Part shown: positions 1 to 11,100 of the stretch, in pieces
How positions within the stretch are numbered: position 1 is the stretch's first letter
Layout of the letters: every line of letters begins with the position of its first letter
Assembly (NCBI GenBank): GCA_963920635.1
Contig: OY987307.1
Span: 15,205,735 to 15,269,734 of the forward strand
Length of the DNA stretch: 64,000 nt
Direction: 5' to 3'
DNA from: Pseudeuparius sepicola
Taxonomy: Eukaryota; Arthropoda; Insecta; Coleoptera; Anthribidae
Notes under the pieces: model-generated
Told to the model about the DNA's origin: nothing
Seen by the model: the letters and a program-made list of their open reading frames with translations, nothing else
Database searches by the model: none
Made by a program: the position numbers and the translations under genes

Positions 1-780
1 TTTTTTCCAAACGAGATGAACTGAAACAGCTAGGGTGTATAAAATGGGACAGCCGCGCAATTACCTTTTTCGGTCTTGTGTATATTTTACTGGAATAAAT
101 AATTATTTCCAATTTTTTTGGTACAACCTCTACATCGTATTTTTTTTACTGAAACTGAAATTTTTTCATCATTTTTTTCCAAGTGAAACTGACGTTATTT
201 TCACCTTTACATATATTTTTACCGGTATACAAAACTTATTCGAAAATTCTACCTACATTTTCACGTCTTGGATTTTTTTACAGATTTTGTTCAAACAAAA
301 TTTCCTGTTATCTGGGGCCTTTCGATTAACTATTATAATAACTGTTTTTATCAGTCACTCGAAAAAAATCTATCTGCACTTGTATATAAAACATTCGTCT
401 GAGTCTTGTCTTGTACATTTCACCGTCAAAAAATGAAAATTTCCCAAAATGTTATCGGGATTATAGGATCAGGACCTTTTTAAAATTACATTTTTTGAAT
501 AAAAAATTTTCAAGATTTTTCGAATTTTCATAGGTATCAAAAGTGCGGAACTGCGCATGCGCGAAACGCGTGCAAGGGGGAAGGGTGGATTTTGTTCGGG
601 CAACCACAAAATATATAGGTTAATAGGTTACGGGCAACTACATGCCCATTCGAATTTTTTGACGATCAAATTCTTGTTCAGGTGATTCAGGAACGACTGC
701 ATTTTGAACTCGGTAAATCAGACTGAATAAAATTGTAAGTGTATATAACGGGAAACTGCTCTTGCAAGTAGTTGCGCTCG
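1..780. other. AT-rich stretch without recognisable gene
   Basis: Poly-T and AT-rich sequence. One reading frame stays open for about 130 codons (35-436), but its product is dominated by F, I, Y and L, as expected from T-rich DNA, and shows no motif I know. A short GC-richer patch at about 545-600 has no coding or structural signature. I see nothing else here. Confidence 0.5.
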
Positions 781-1050
781 GAAATATAGACCTCACCCCA
801 CCAAGCCTTTGGAGTGGGGCTGACACCAGCCGTTGGAGTGGGGGGGGTCAACTAGGGGTCAGACGTGGCCCAAAGGTCAAAGGTTAACCTATGAGGATCT
901 AGGGGTCAACTGGGGTCATCCGGTGACATCACGTGACCTCGGGCGTGACGTAGCCACTTTGCTCCCGTGACCTCGGACCGTAGGGGGCTCTCAGGATCAA
1001 GGGGTCAACTGAGGTCAAAGTGATCCCGTACTCTCTTTGTATTACTACTC
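781..1050. repeat. GGTCA-rich direct-repeat cluster
   Basis: The pentamer GGTCA and the phrase GGGGTCAACT recur many times within about 250 bp, together with repeated GACCTCGG. The block is GC-rich compared with its surroundings. It is most simply a decayed short tandem repeat or the edge of a transposon. No gene is apparent. Confidence 0.4.
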
Positions 1051-1149
1051 CCAAGTAAGTAAAAACAGTTTAGAGACAGCGTTCACTGGTGTCAGCGTTC
1101 TAACCTACCTCACATACTCACATTATATAGGATTCGTTTGTTTGAGTAG

Positions 1150-1330
1150 GTAATATTAATTAATAGAGGCCCTTTCGCCGACGCAGCCGCCTCGCCGGCG
1201 CGTCGGGCGCTCTCTGAAACTGTTCAGGTCTGGGGCCCCCAAGCGGCCTTTACAGGGGGGCCCCGAGAGATTTTTCTCACTATCTCACGTGTCCAGTCCG
1301 GCACTGGACTGAATCCCAAAGACTATTATT
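1150..1330. other. GC-rich island with short hairpins
   Basis: A sharply GC-rich island in AT-rich DNA. It contains a hairpin formed by GGGGCCCCC at about 1232 and GGGGGGCCCC at about 1255, and a second around CCAGTCC/GGACTGG near 1291-1310. It lies just upstream of a THAP-domain remnant and could be part of that element's promoter or terminus. Function is not determinable from sequence alone. Confidence 0.35.
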
Positions 1331-1440
1331 AAAGCCTGGTAGAAGCTACAAATAGTTTATAAAGTTAGGTAAATATATTACATAATATAAAGTAAGTAAA
1401 TTTATTATTTATTTATTTTTAGATTTTATTGCATACAAAT

Positions 1441-1620
1441 ATGCCGGGAATGATATGTGCAGTGTATGGCTGCAACAACAACTTTAAGACTCTGCCAAGT
1501 CCAATCCACTTCCGTTAATGTTTCATAATTTTTCCAAACCTCTTGATTTAATCTCTAAAACGATGAAGTAAGAATGGATAAATTGTCGTAAAAGGGCCGA
1601 CCGTGTGGTGCCCCGATAGG
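1441..1620 (+). pseudogene. THAP-domain exon remnant
   Basis: From ATG at 1441 the frame reads MPGMICAVYGCNNNF and stops at 1516-1518. In another frame the following bases read FHNFSKPLDLISK, then after a stop EWINCRKRAD. Together these match the start of a THAP zinc finger: Cys-x4-Cys, then FHxF, then the invariant W and a basic tail. The order matches the better preserved THAP exon at 3416 in this window (FHAFPKPKDLFSK, EWISRCKRK). A frameshift and a stop make it a pseudogene. It is probably debris of a P-like element or a THAP gene. The foldback element starting at 1763 lies just downstream. Confidence 0.7.
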
Positions 1621-1762
1621 AGCCCCAAGAAATTCCTATAAATTTTTAAATTCAAGTCGCTAAATTGGATCCCTGGCTTCAATCGAATGAATGAATTCTT
1701 TGTAATTCTTAATGGTGTTAGAATCACGCCACCGAATTCGCGGAAATCCAACTGCCCTAACC

Positions 1763-2556
1763 AGTAGGTAAGCTATGAGGTTACGAGCGCAATTTCCTCA
1801 TGTATTTTTTACGGGGGCTAAATCCTGCACTTTTTTGACCAAACTTACCCACTCCACTTCCACGCCTCCCCGCCAATCGCACCGACTCTGAACCCTGCGC
1901 GAGCCCGAGGGGTGCCGAAGATGTCCGGCTTTCGCCGACCGTTGACCCAGCCGCGACCTTCGCCCGACTTACTCCGACGCAAGGGGTGCCCAAGATGTCC
2001 GAGTCCGCCGACCGTTGACTTTCGCCCCAGCCGCGACCGAAAAACGACTAGACGACTCGAGAAAACCTCTAAACGATTCGGAAAAACGTCTAAGCGCCTG
2101 TAAAAACAACTAGACGACTCGAACAACGTCTAAACGACTCGGAAAACGATTAGTCGTTTTTCAAGTCGTTTTGTCGTTTTCAGAGTCGTCTAGTCGTTTT
2201 TACAGTCGCTTAGACGTTTCAAGTCGACTAGTCGTTTTTCAAGTCGTTTCGTCGTTTTCCGAGCCGTCTAGTCGTTTTTACACTCGCTTAGACGTTTTCC
2301 GAATCGTTTAGACGTTTTTTCGAGTCGGTCGCGTCGGAGAAAGTCGGGCGGTCTCGCGAAGGTCGCGGCTGGGTCAACGGTCGGCGAAAGCCGGACATCT
2401 TCGGCATCCCTCGGGCTAGCGCAGAGTTTAGAGTCGGTGCGATTGGCGGGTAGGCGTGGAAGTGGAGGAGGTAAGTTTGGTCAAAAAAGTTCAGGAATTA
2501 GCCCCCGTAAAAAATACATGGGGAAATTGCGCTCGTAGCCCCATAGCGTACCTACT
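1763..2556. mobile_element. Foldback element with internal 15-bp repeats
   Basis: About 794 bp with long inverted arms. The left arm starts AGTAGGTAAGCTATG at 1763 and the right arm ends with its near complement at 2556. The arms (about 1763-1965 and 2340-2556) carry a matched GC-rich block (GACCGTTGACCCAG and complement). The centre (about 2035-2335) is a degenerate array of TCGTCTAGTCGTTTT-like units in both orientations. Short-repeat arms around a variable core are typical of foldback-type DNA elements. There is no transposase, so it would be non-autonomous. Target duplications are not clear. Confidence 0.65.
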
Positions 2557-3017
2557 CTTTCTCAATCGGATCCCACTAGAGATATGGAGATGGAGGTGGG
2601 CAGGATGAGTGTCAAGCTAGCTGAGCGAACTGCCTAAGTTTGTCTCGCGCCATTTTGAAGACACTTTCCCCAGTTTATATACGTATATTAATAAAAACCT
2701 TAAATTCAATCCAACTAATCTATCTATCTATCTATAGTAATCTATAGTAATAAAAATGTAATTGGTACAGAAAGGTACGGCACTGAGAACTGAAAAAAGT
2801 AAACAAACTTATTGGAAAATCCTTACCGGAAAAAAGATATTCCCTCACGCCTTTCTAGTGTAAGATTCTTACAGTCTTTCACAGAACACGACATAACGCT
2901 AAAATCACTTCGAAAGCTCCAAATAAAAACAGGTGAGCACTGCGCACCAGCCAGTAAAATGTCAAAAGTGTCTTCAAAATGGCCGGCAGATTGTTGACGA
3001 AAATCATTAGCACAGAT
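2557..3017. other. Spacer with an 18-bp inverted repeat and an ATCT microsatellite
   Basis: CCATTTTGAAGACACTTT at 2650-2667 recurs as a perfect inverted copy at 2965-2982, so 2650-2982 may be a small MITE. An ATCT run lies at about 2719-2740. No gene is recognised. Confidence 0.4.
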
Positions 3018-3028
3018 GGGCAACGCGC
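3018..3028. repeat. Left flanking direct repeat of the P-like element
   Basis: GGGCAACGCGC abuts the left terminal inverted repeat. GGTCAACGCGC abuts the right one at 4855-4865. They match at 10 of 11 bases, with a perfect core of CAACGCGC. This is the expected footprint of insertion, with a core length like the 8-bp duplications of P elements. Confidence 0.65.
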
Positions 3029-4854
3029 AAGAACGTTAAACCAGACAGGATAGCTCAATCTGAATAGTGTAATGTTCGCGGCGCCCACCGAGTGCGTGAC
3101 GTCACCGTTAGACGTCGTTAGGTGAAGGTTACATCGTACGCCCGTTGTTTACCTTTGTTTTTCTAGTTTTCTATCGTATTTCTTTCGGTTTTACTTTATT
3201 ATTGTGAGCTTTTTGAGTTTTACCTGTTATAAAGTGTGTCTGTGTGTTGTTTTTATTTGATTTTTGTGCCGTGTTTATTATTATTCAGAGACACTAAGTG
3301 CCTGATACTTGAACTTCTACAGAAGGGAAGGTGAGCATTTCTTGACATATTATTAATAATAAAAGTACGAGGTTGATAATATACTACTTTACAGAATAGT
3401 CCTATACACGAAAATATGCCGGGGACTAGGCCAGGAGCACAGAATAGTTACGGTGGCTATTCTGTGCCAGGGGGAACAAGGTGTGCCGTATATAGGTGTA
3501 ATAACACTTATGTTACAAAAGCCCAAACTGGGCAGAATATCATATTTCATGCTTTTCCAAAACCAAAGGACCTTTTCTCTAAAACTATACAAAGTGAGTG
3601 GATATCAAGGTGCAAAAGAAAAGGCAAATTCAACCCTAACACTAGCCATATATATGTTCACAACATTTTGTAGACAATGATTACGAAAGAGATCTTCGAA
3701 ATGAATTATTAGGTAAGTAAAATTTTCTTTGCTAGCTAGCCATCTAAAAAGTGCAAGAATATAAATATTTATATATATATATATATTTTAATTTAAGGCT
3801 TACCTTTAAGAAACATTTAAAAAAAATCGCAGTTCCTACATTAAAAATACCTTCCACAAAAACTATTACTGCAACAACCTCGGCAACAACTAATACATCA
3901 CGTTCTGATAGACTTACCGAAAGACAAAGAAAGGAAGAAATAGAAAAATTACTTGTTGATTTGTCTGCAATAGAAGGTGGAGAAACTGCAAAATTAGAAG
4001 GCAGTTCTTCCCCAGCAACACTTACTGAAATTCCCCGACAAGCAATTATTCAGGAATCAGATGAAGTTTTTAAAAAAGAAGTTAACATGCCTTTTGTACT
4101 TATAAAAGATTTTTGTAAATTAGGAACTAATTATTAGAATCAATTTTCGAAATTTAAAAGCACGACATACTTAATAATACTTCACAAAGAAATAGTTCTG
4201 TGGATCCTCTTCAAAAAAAAAGCGGAAATTAAACAAAATTATAAATTAGAATATTTATTATTTATGAATTATGAATAAATAAATGACTACCTACTTATGT
4301 TTTCAACTGTGTTTTAATTTGTCTTGGAGCATTTTATCAGTGTTCTATTTTTTATTAATGATTCACCATTCACATAATATTATAATATGAATATCATAAT
4401 CCAAATATGCTCTTCAAACTAATCAAAGGAGGCCCACAATTATTAACAGAATAATTCTGTATAATATATTGTAATCTGTGTCCCATAATAAAAACTATTT
4501 AAGGCAAAATTCGCACCTTCTGAAAACACATTTGCTGCAATAATGCGCTTTTTTCTCGTATTGGTTGGAGAAATTGTCATAAAAAATTCGTGTTCAAAAA
4601 ACAAGAGTGAACTTTATTGATTTCTATTTGTTTACAATCCTTAAAAACTAAATCCGAAAAAGCAAAAGCATCTCAAGCTCACTTTTTGTTTTTATGAACT
4701 TTTAAAAAAAGGCATAAGTCGCTTTCTAAAGGCGCGCGATTGGGTGTTTCGTGCTGGGAGTTTACGCAGTACGTCTAACTGTGACGTCATCACGTCGGGC
4801 GGCTCGGCGGACAGATTCGCGTGATTGAGCTATCCTGTCTGGTTTAACGTTCTT
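3029..4854 (+). mobile_element. P-like DNA transposon carrying only a THAP gene
   Basis: A 1,826-bp element with perfect 32-bp terminal inverted repeats (3029-3060 and 4823-4854; outer part AAGAACGTTAAACCAGACAG). It also has a subterminal inverted repeat matching at 18 of 20 bases (3096-3115 and 4771-4790), lying 64-67 bp inside each end. TIRs near 31 bp, internal inverted repeats, a direct repeat with an 8-bp perfect core and a THAP-domain gene all fit the P superfamily. No RNase H-type transposase catalytic region is present, so the element would need a transposase in trans. In Drosophila, truncated P products that keep the THAP domain can repress transposition; a similar role here is inference. 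It lies about 340 bp upstream of the Arpc3 start codon, which suits the known P preference for promoter regions. Confidence 0.75.
3416..4137 (+). pseudogene. THAP-domain protein of the P-like element, two frameshifts
   Basis: A spliced gene is readable. A 5' leader exon ends at a GTGAGC donor (3331), and an acceptor at about 3394 leads to ATG at 3416. The coding exon ends at a GTAAGT donor (3713), and an acceptor at 3797 leads to a last exon ending TAG at 4135-4137. AATAAA follows at 4274. The first coding exon holds a THAP zinc finger: CAVYRCNN (Cys-x4-Cys), IIFHAFPKPKDL, EWISRCKRK, then CSQHF (the C-x2-H pair) and YERDLRNELLG. The second carries IAVPTLKIP, the motif that usually follows a THAP domain, then a charged helix (RLTERQRKEEIEKLL) that could be a coiled coil. 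A two-base TA expansion near 3648 breaks the frame before CSQHF, and one base appears lost in the A-run near 3820. As it stands it is probably not translated in full. Confidence 0.72.
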
Positions 4855-4865
4855 GGTCAACGCGC
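4855..4865. repeat. Right flanking direct repeat of the P-like element
   Basis: GGTCAACGCGC directly follows the right terminal inverted repeat and matches the left flank at 3018-3028 in 10 of 11 positions. Confidence 0.65.
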
Positions 4866-5193
4866 GTTCTCCTCTCCTCGGATCAAAGTTAGGTTATGTA
4901 CCTCTCTCTTTTTCATCTGATTTGTGAGTTGTGTGGTTTATGGTTTATAACCTTAATATTTTTGTAATCACAAATTTTGGCGAAGAATGGGTGTGTGTGT
5001 TATTATTCACAGATTATAAAAAAAGTGGTGTATCAGCTATTGCTATATTGTTATTTTAAAAGTTGATTATTTTCCTAATTGCTATAATAAATGTGTTGAG
5101 AATAGTCTCGACAACTTGAGGACTGTTTTGCGATTTTCTGTGAGATTTGGCTTGGACAAATAAATAAAGATAAAACTGATTTCTTCTAGTAAA
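4866..5193 (+). promoter_or_regulatory. Presumed Arpc3 promoter and 5' UTR
   Basis: This stretch lies between the P-like element and the Arpc3 start codon. It begins with a GC- and pyrimidine-rich segment (GTTCTCCTCTCCTCGG) and becomes AT-rich toward the ATG. No decisive TATA box or initiator is visible and the transcription start is not placed. Bases 5191-5193 are AAA, so the start codon has an A at -3, a favourable context. The role is inferred from position. Confidence 0.5.
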
Positions 5194-5199
5194 ATGCCT
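5194..5199 (+). CDS. Arpc3: Arpc3 coding exon 1 (start codon plus one codon)
   Basis: ATGCCT (Met-Pro) is followed at once by the donor GTGAGT at 5200. Six coding bases are enough because the next exon opens in phase with GCCTACCAC (Ala-Tyr-His), giving the conserved MPAYHS start of the family. The choice rests on that phase match and on the donor. No other ATGCC followed directly by a donor was seen upstream of exon 2. Confidence 0.85.
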
Positions 5200-8100
5200 G
5201 TGAGTATTTTCTGTAATGAATTATATTATTAGCGATTGCATCTTTGAATTGAGAACGTGAAACCTTCCATTTATTCTGGTGATTATGCAGAACAGAGTTG
5301 TCATGCCATTTTTTTGCAAGTATATTTTAGGCTGTAGATTAGAAAAATCACATCGAAAATTGGGGCTGAGGTCTACTTTGCGTAATACGGAGTGTTGACT
5401 TTAAAATGATATGTGTTTATTTTATATTGTGTTTTGTTCCTGGAAAGCGCATGGCAAGCAAAGAAAATTACAGCCTTGATCAGTCTTTATTAATACGCCG
5501 TGGATATTTATACGTCCGACATATATAAAAGTCGGTATATACCTTGTGCTCTCATTGGAGAGTTGAGTCACGTGACTTTTTTGTACGCGCATTTAACTTC
5601 ATACACGTCCGAAGTTAACTTATTTGAAGGTACGTCGGAAGTGCCATTTTCTCAAGCATCGTTGCAATAAGGAACGTATGCCCTCCTTTTTTGGCGATAG
5701 GCGCTGCCATATGAAAAAAGAAGGGGGCATTCGCACCATATTGTGGCAGCAATAGGCATTCGCTCCATATTGTGGCAGTCTGTAGAGATGGGCGTTGCCA
5801 TATGAAAAAAGCTCACCAAAATACAGAAATTATTATAAATGCACTTCGGACATATCTTCAAATAAATTTATTTATGAACTTCGGACGAGTAGTTGTGGGG
5901 TTAAATGTAAGTGCAAAGAAGCCACCTGACTCAACTCGCCAATGAAAGCGCAAGAGGTACCTATACCGACTTTCATATAAGTTGGACATATAAATAGTCA
6001 CTGGTTATTAATACGTTGGCCAACGCCCATGTTCTTTCATTTTTTATATAAGGCTTTGCCCATCGCTGCAGATTGCCATAATAATGGATGGATGACCTCT
6101 TTTTTATATGGCAGCACCCATCATCGCCGATAGAAGGGGCATACTTATGTCCCTTATGGCAGTTGACAACGATGCTTGAAAATGATCACAAAAATCAAAG
6201 TAGACCAATTATTTTCTAAGATTTTTCGATATCTTTTACATATTTTAATATGTTTTAATATTTTTTGTCTTTCACATCTATCCTTAGTCAATCCTAGAAC
6301 ATTGAAGTGAGGGGTGCGTGCATGGCGAAGTGTCAGTGGTGACAATTACAATATCCAAGTACCATAGCCCCTTTATGGTAGGGAGTGACTAGACATTACC
6401 TTGTCAATAACAAGGCTGGGAAACTCACATTCATGTGGCGAGGAGCCATCCTAAAGAGGTCGATGTATGACTGTGTATTTGTGCGGTATTTTTGTGGAAT
6501 TCTAAAGAACGAATCTGAACGACAATAAATGGCTTCATTATAGCAAAATGCTCTTTTGCTCTTTTCACTGGTTAATAAATATACCGTAAAATGTTTTTTT
6601 TTGAAAATTCACAAACTTTCCTAAAATGCTCAAATGGTTGCTGCTTCTTCCAGAGTTAACTTTGAGATTCTTAACATTCTCTCTTGTGTCACTGTCACTG
6701 ATACATACCAGTTATTATTTGGTCTCTTATCAATGAATCCTTTTGCTCCTCAAAATTACAGTACCTACTTTATAATCCTTTATAAACTGATCATAAATTT
6801 ATTTGGCAAAACTTGTCAAAATTCTTTGATAGGTATGTGTTGAGCAAACACAAGCGACTTAAATTGATCACCCATTTTGTGTTACATTTTTGTTGAATTA
6901 GTCAACATTTATTAATATTCTTCATTTATACCTAACACCACATTTCATATGGCTAGCCGAGCGTTAGTTTTCAGTGTAGAATGAATTATATTTCAGTTAT
7001 TAAAACTGTGCTTCTTTGTGAATGACATTTTATTCATAATTCTATTATTATTTATGACAGGTTTCTATGGCATATGATTCTAACTGCCAGCCTAATAACC
7101 TACCATATACTGTAACAGTATTCTTAACATTGGCAGCCTGATCTAATAGACCGTCAGCCAGCGACAGATTTTCCTTACTGATTTTCTCATTTATGCCTTG
7201 GAGAGGGTTGAAAGGTAAATCGATGCTGAGTCGGAAAATTGTAATTTTAAGTTTGGCCCCCGGGGAAAACATATGGAAAATTCGATTTTTCAAAACAGAA
7301 AAAAAGGTACTAATTCTCACTTATGCCATGTTCACCGTATGATTTCTTATACTATTCCGATCTCGAAAGCCCAAAGGCATAAGTGTAGCGTGTGGAAAAA
7401 GGGTTGAATTAAGGGTTTGGCAGATCACACAAAAAATGACTTGGTTACTGACTCCGTCAGTTATGCCGTTCGAAATGGTGAAAACTTATATCTTCACTAG
7501 CCCAAAAATTGATGGAAAATAAATCGGAATTTTTTTTTTCGTCAACTGATTTTGTTAGGGATAAAATGAATTGCAATAAAACTTTCTATAGTTTCAGAGG
7601 CTTATGCTTGTGCAGAAATCAGTTGACGAAAAAAAAATTTTTTCCGACCCAAAAGTGCATTTTTCCCCACGCGTCACTTCTGCCAATCAATTTTTGGGCT
7701 AGTGAGGATATAAGTTTTCACAATTTCGAACGGAATAACTGACGGAGTCAGTAAACCAAGTCATTTTTTGTGTGATCTGCCAAACCCTTAATTCAACCCT
7801 TTTTCCACATGCTACACTTATGCCTTTGGGTTTTCGAGGTCGGAATAGTATAAGAAATCATACGGTGAACATGGCATAAGTGAGAATTAGTACCTTTTTT
7901 TCTGTTTTGAAAAATTGAATTTTCCATATGTTTTCCCCGGGGGCCAAACTTAAAATTACTATTTTCTGACTCGGCATCGATTTACCTTTCAACCCTCTCC
8001 AAGGCATAAATGAGAAAATCATTAAGGAAAATCTGTCACTGTCTGACGGTCTATAAAATTAGTATCATGCAATGACGTCAGCACCTATAGACAGGTTTGT

Positions 8101-11100
8101 TTTGATAAACGCTTGACGCCCAGAACTAATCACAATCTAAGCGCTCCATTAAATTATTCCGAAAATGTCGCGAGATTGTCAGAAATTGCCCCTTTTTGTC
8201 CAGCCGTAGCGAACTTATTTCGACTCTCGGCTCGGAGGCTGGAGTCGTTAGACCATCCCCCGAGTCTTCAGATGAGGTTCCGATGCTTCCGGCACCCCCA
8301 AACAAGAAAAAACATGCGATATCTAAGTGTGATTCTGGAGGAACTATAACCCGGGAATCACCGGGTGTATAGTTGGTTGATGGTTGACTTTCTGTCTTTG
8401 TTTGTAGCATGTTTTTAGAGTAGTATGGATATATTTAATCTTGGAGTTTTGATAAAGGGCATTTTAACAATGGGGCACCACATCCATCAATCTTTTTTTG
8501 GTATACATAAATGATATCGCCTTTAAACGATTTGAGGGTGACATCGTTCTTTTTGCTGATTGATGCATCGTACTTTGAAACTTACCACCCTTCTCATCAG
8601 TCCTGTTCCAGCTTTGAGATGACTCGGAGAGGCCTTCAAGTCTGGTTCCAGGCAAATAAATTGTCTGAATGACGACAAAACCCAAAACATTAATTCCACC
8701 ACTTCACGTGGCTCACCTGACGAAATCACTCGCTAGGGTGGTCTTCCTGATATGAAGCATCGCTAAAACTACTTCATTACCAACTGTTTTATGTGCCTAT
8801 CATGGACTGCCCTAATATGAGGTCACTCATACCACGCTAGGGTGGTCTTCCTGATACGAAGCATCGCTAAAACTACTTCATTACCAACTGTTTTATGTGC
8901 CTATCATGGACTCTTCAGCTCAAGGATGTCATACGCTGCCCTAATATGAGGTCACTCATACCACGCAGAGAGTGTTTTCAGGATGCAGCGGAGATGTGTT
9001 AGAGTTATCTGTGGTGTTCGTTTTAGGGATGATTGTCGACAGTGCTTCATTGATTTAAATATTTTAACTTTCCCGAGTCTCTTCATTTTGCATTGTTTGG
9101 TCTATGTCAGAGAGAATCTTTGTTTGTTCAGGTTTCACAGTGCTGACCACAATTACCAGACTAGAGGTGGTAACAACCTGGTCCCTGACTTTCTTAGGCT
9201 TGCAAGAACCAGAAATGGCCCAACACACTATGGTACAAAATTTTTTAATGCCTTACCTCGAGACATCAGGATTTGGGTCCAAAATTATTTAGACTGGCAG
9301 TTAAGAAGTACCTCATAAAGAATGCGTTTTATTCATTCTAGGAATATTTTAACTATGATTTTAATTTTAATATGTAATATGTTCGTTAATTATTGTTCAA
9401 ATTTTTCAATATTAGTTTCACTAATTTTATCACTCGACTTGTACAAACACTTTGTGTATTGTTTATCAATAAATGTCTATCTATCTATAGGTTTTGACAT
9501 TATTGGTATCATGAGAATAAATATACACATCTTAATGCTCTCTGAAAGGCATACTGAGTAAAATCTTAACCAAAAATATGTCATTAACTTCCAATCTATA
9601 ATTATACTATAACCGAGACTATAACTATAATAATTATACAGGGTGTTTATGAATACATAAAATCATACAAATCCATAAAATCAAAATTTAAATATAGGTC
9701 TTATAATTAAAAATTCGTGAGATTTCGGTCCAATATTTATTTTTTTATTTTATACGACGTTTCGACAACTTAGTTGTCATCATCAGGTTACTTATACAAA
9801 CAATTTGTTTTCTTCACATAGTACAGACATTTAAAATAATTTTTAAAATTTTTTCAAAGCAAGAAAAAGTTAGTTAGGTCTTTGTTGCTTTTAAAATTGT
9901 CTGAGTAGTGTAATGTGATTATCTTTTGTGTAAATAGCAAATCATTGTTGAATCACATATTTGAGTCTCCAGTCTCGCTACCTCAAATAATATTTTTGTA
10001 AAATTCTTAAAACAAATATGTGATTCAACAATGATTTGCTATTTACACAAAAGATAATCACATTACACTACTCAGACAATTTTAAAAGCAACAAAGACCT
10101 AACTAACTTTTTCTTGCTTTCAAAAAATTTTAAAAATTATTTTAAATGTCTGTACTATGTGAAGAAAACAAATTGTTTGTATAAGTAACCTGATGATGTC
10201 AACTAAGTTGTCGAAACGTCGTATAAAATAAAAAAATAAATATTGGACAGAAATCTCACGAATTTTTAATTATAAGATTGTACTCTACGGTCAAGAAAAC
10301 AAAATATTTAAATATAGGGCCAGCTACGATTTTTTTATACCCCCCGAATTTCAACAAAACAATTTAGCGATTTTTTTATTTAAAATTTGACCCCACAGCA
10401 TTAATCAGGATGCACAAAAACCCCCATATATCAAATTTGAACAAAAAATATACAATACAAAATTACTTTAAAAATGATATCAATATTAGTGATGCACCAA
10501 ATATTCGGCTGGCCGAATAATTGGCAGAATATTCGGCAATTTTTTGGGCATTGCTGAACATTCGGCAAGGCCGAATAATGCTCTAAAAACCGAATATTCC
10601 TCAAATTATTCAGCAAGTTAATTGGATTTTTGATAAATTGTAAAATTTATTGAAAAATAAATACCTAGCAAGATGTATGTACGTTTTTTGCAAAAATGTT
10701 ATCTACTTAAAACATAAGGAAACAATTGCAAATTTAATAAAAACAACTATTATCCAACTTAAATGTCAGGTGCATTCTTAGGCAGCTGTAAAACCATGAT
10801 TCGCCCTTGCCGAATAGTCAGCAATGCCCAAAAAATGGCCATTTATTCAGTCTGCAGAATATTTGGTGAATTTGTACTCTCAGAATGCTCCTTCTTTCCT
10901 TGTCTAAGGGTCATTTTTTATTTTGATGTGTGGGTTTAATATTCAGTTATCATCATAGAGGCTCTTAAAATACGTTTTGATAAGAAATACTAAAAAATTA
11001 GTTAGGCGAATATTTGGCAGAATATTCAGCTGAATAATGGGTATTTGCCGAATATTCGGTATTAGGCCAATGCCACATTTTACCATGTGGTGCACCCCTA

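Larger units (their letters stand above)
8420..9495 (+). mobile_element. Truncated CR1/Jockey-type LINE, 3' part
   Basis: The segment carries the end of a reverse transcriptase, the C-terminal region and a 3' tail. The tail runs into AATAAATGTCTATCTATCTATAG at about 9470-9490 (a short tetranucleotide tail), which is common for LINEs of this group. The 5' part is missing, as usual for truncated insertions. It lies in Arpc3 intron 1 in the sense orientation. Confidence 0.7.

Noticed and set aside
35..436. 133-codon open frame in T-rich DNA
   Set aside because: Composition is F/I/Y/L-rich as expected from poly-T, with no domain or splice context.
781..1050. GGTCA cluster as a nuclear-receptor response region
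   Set aside because: Half-site spacing is irregular, no promoter or gene follows, and a decayed tandem repeat explains it.
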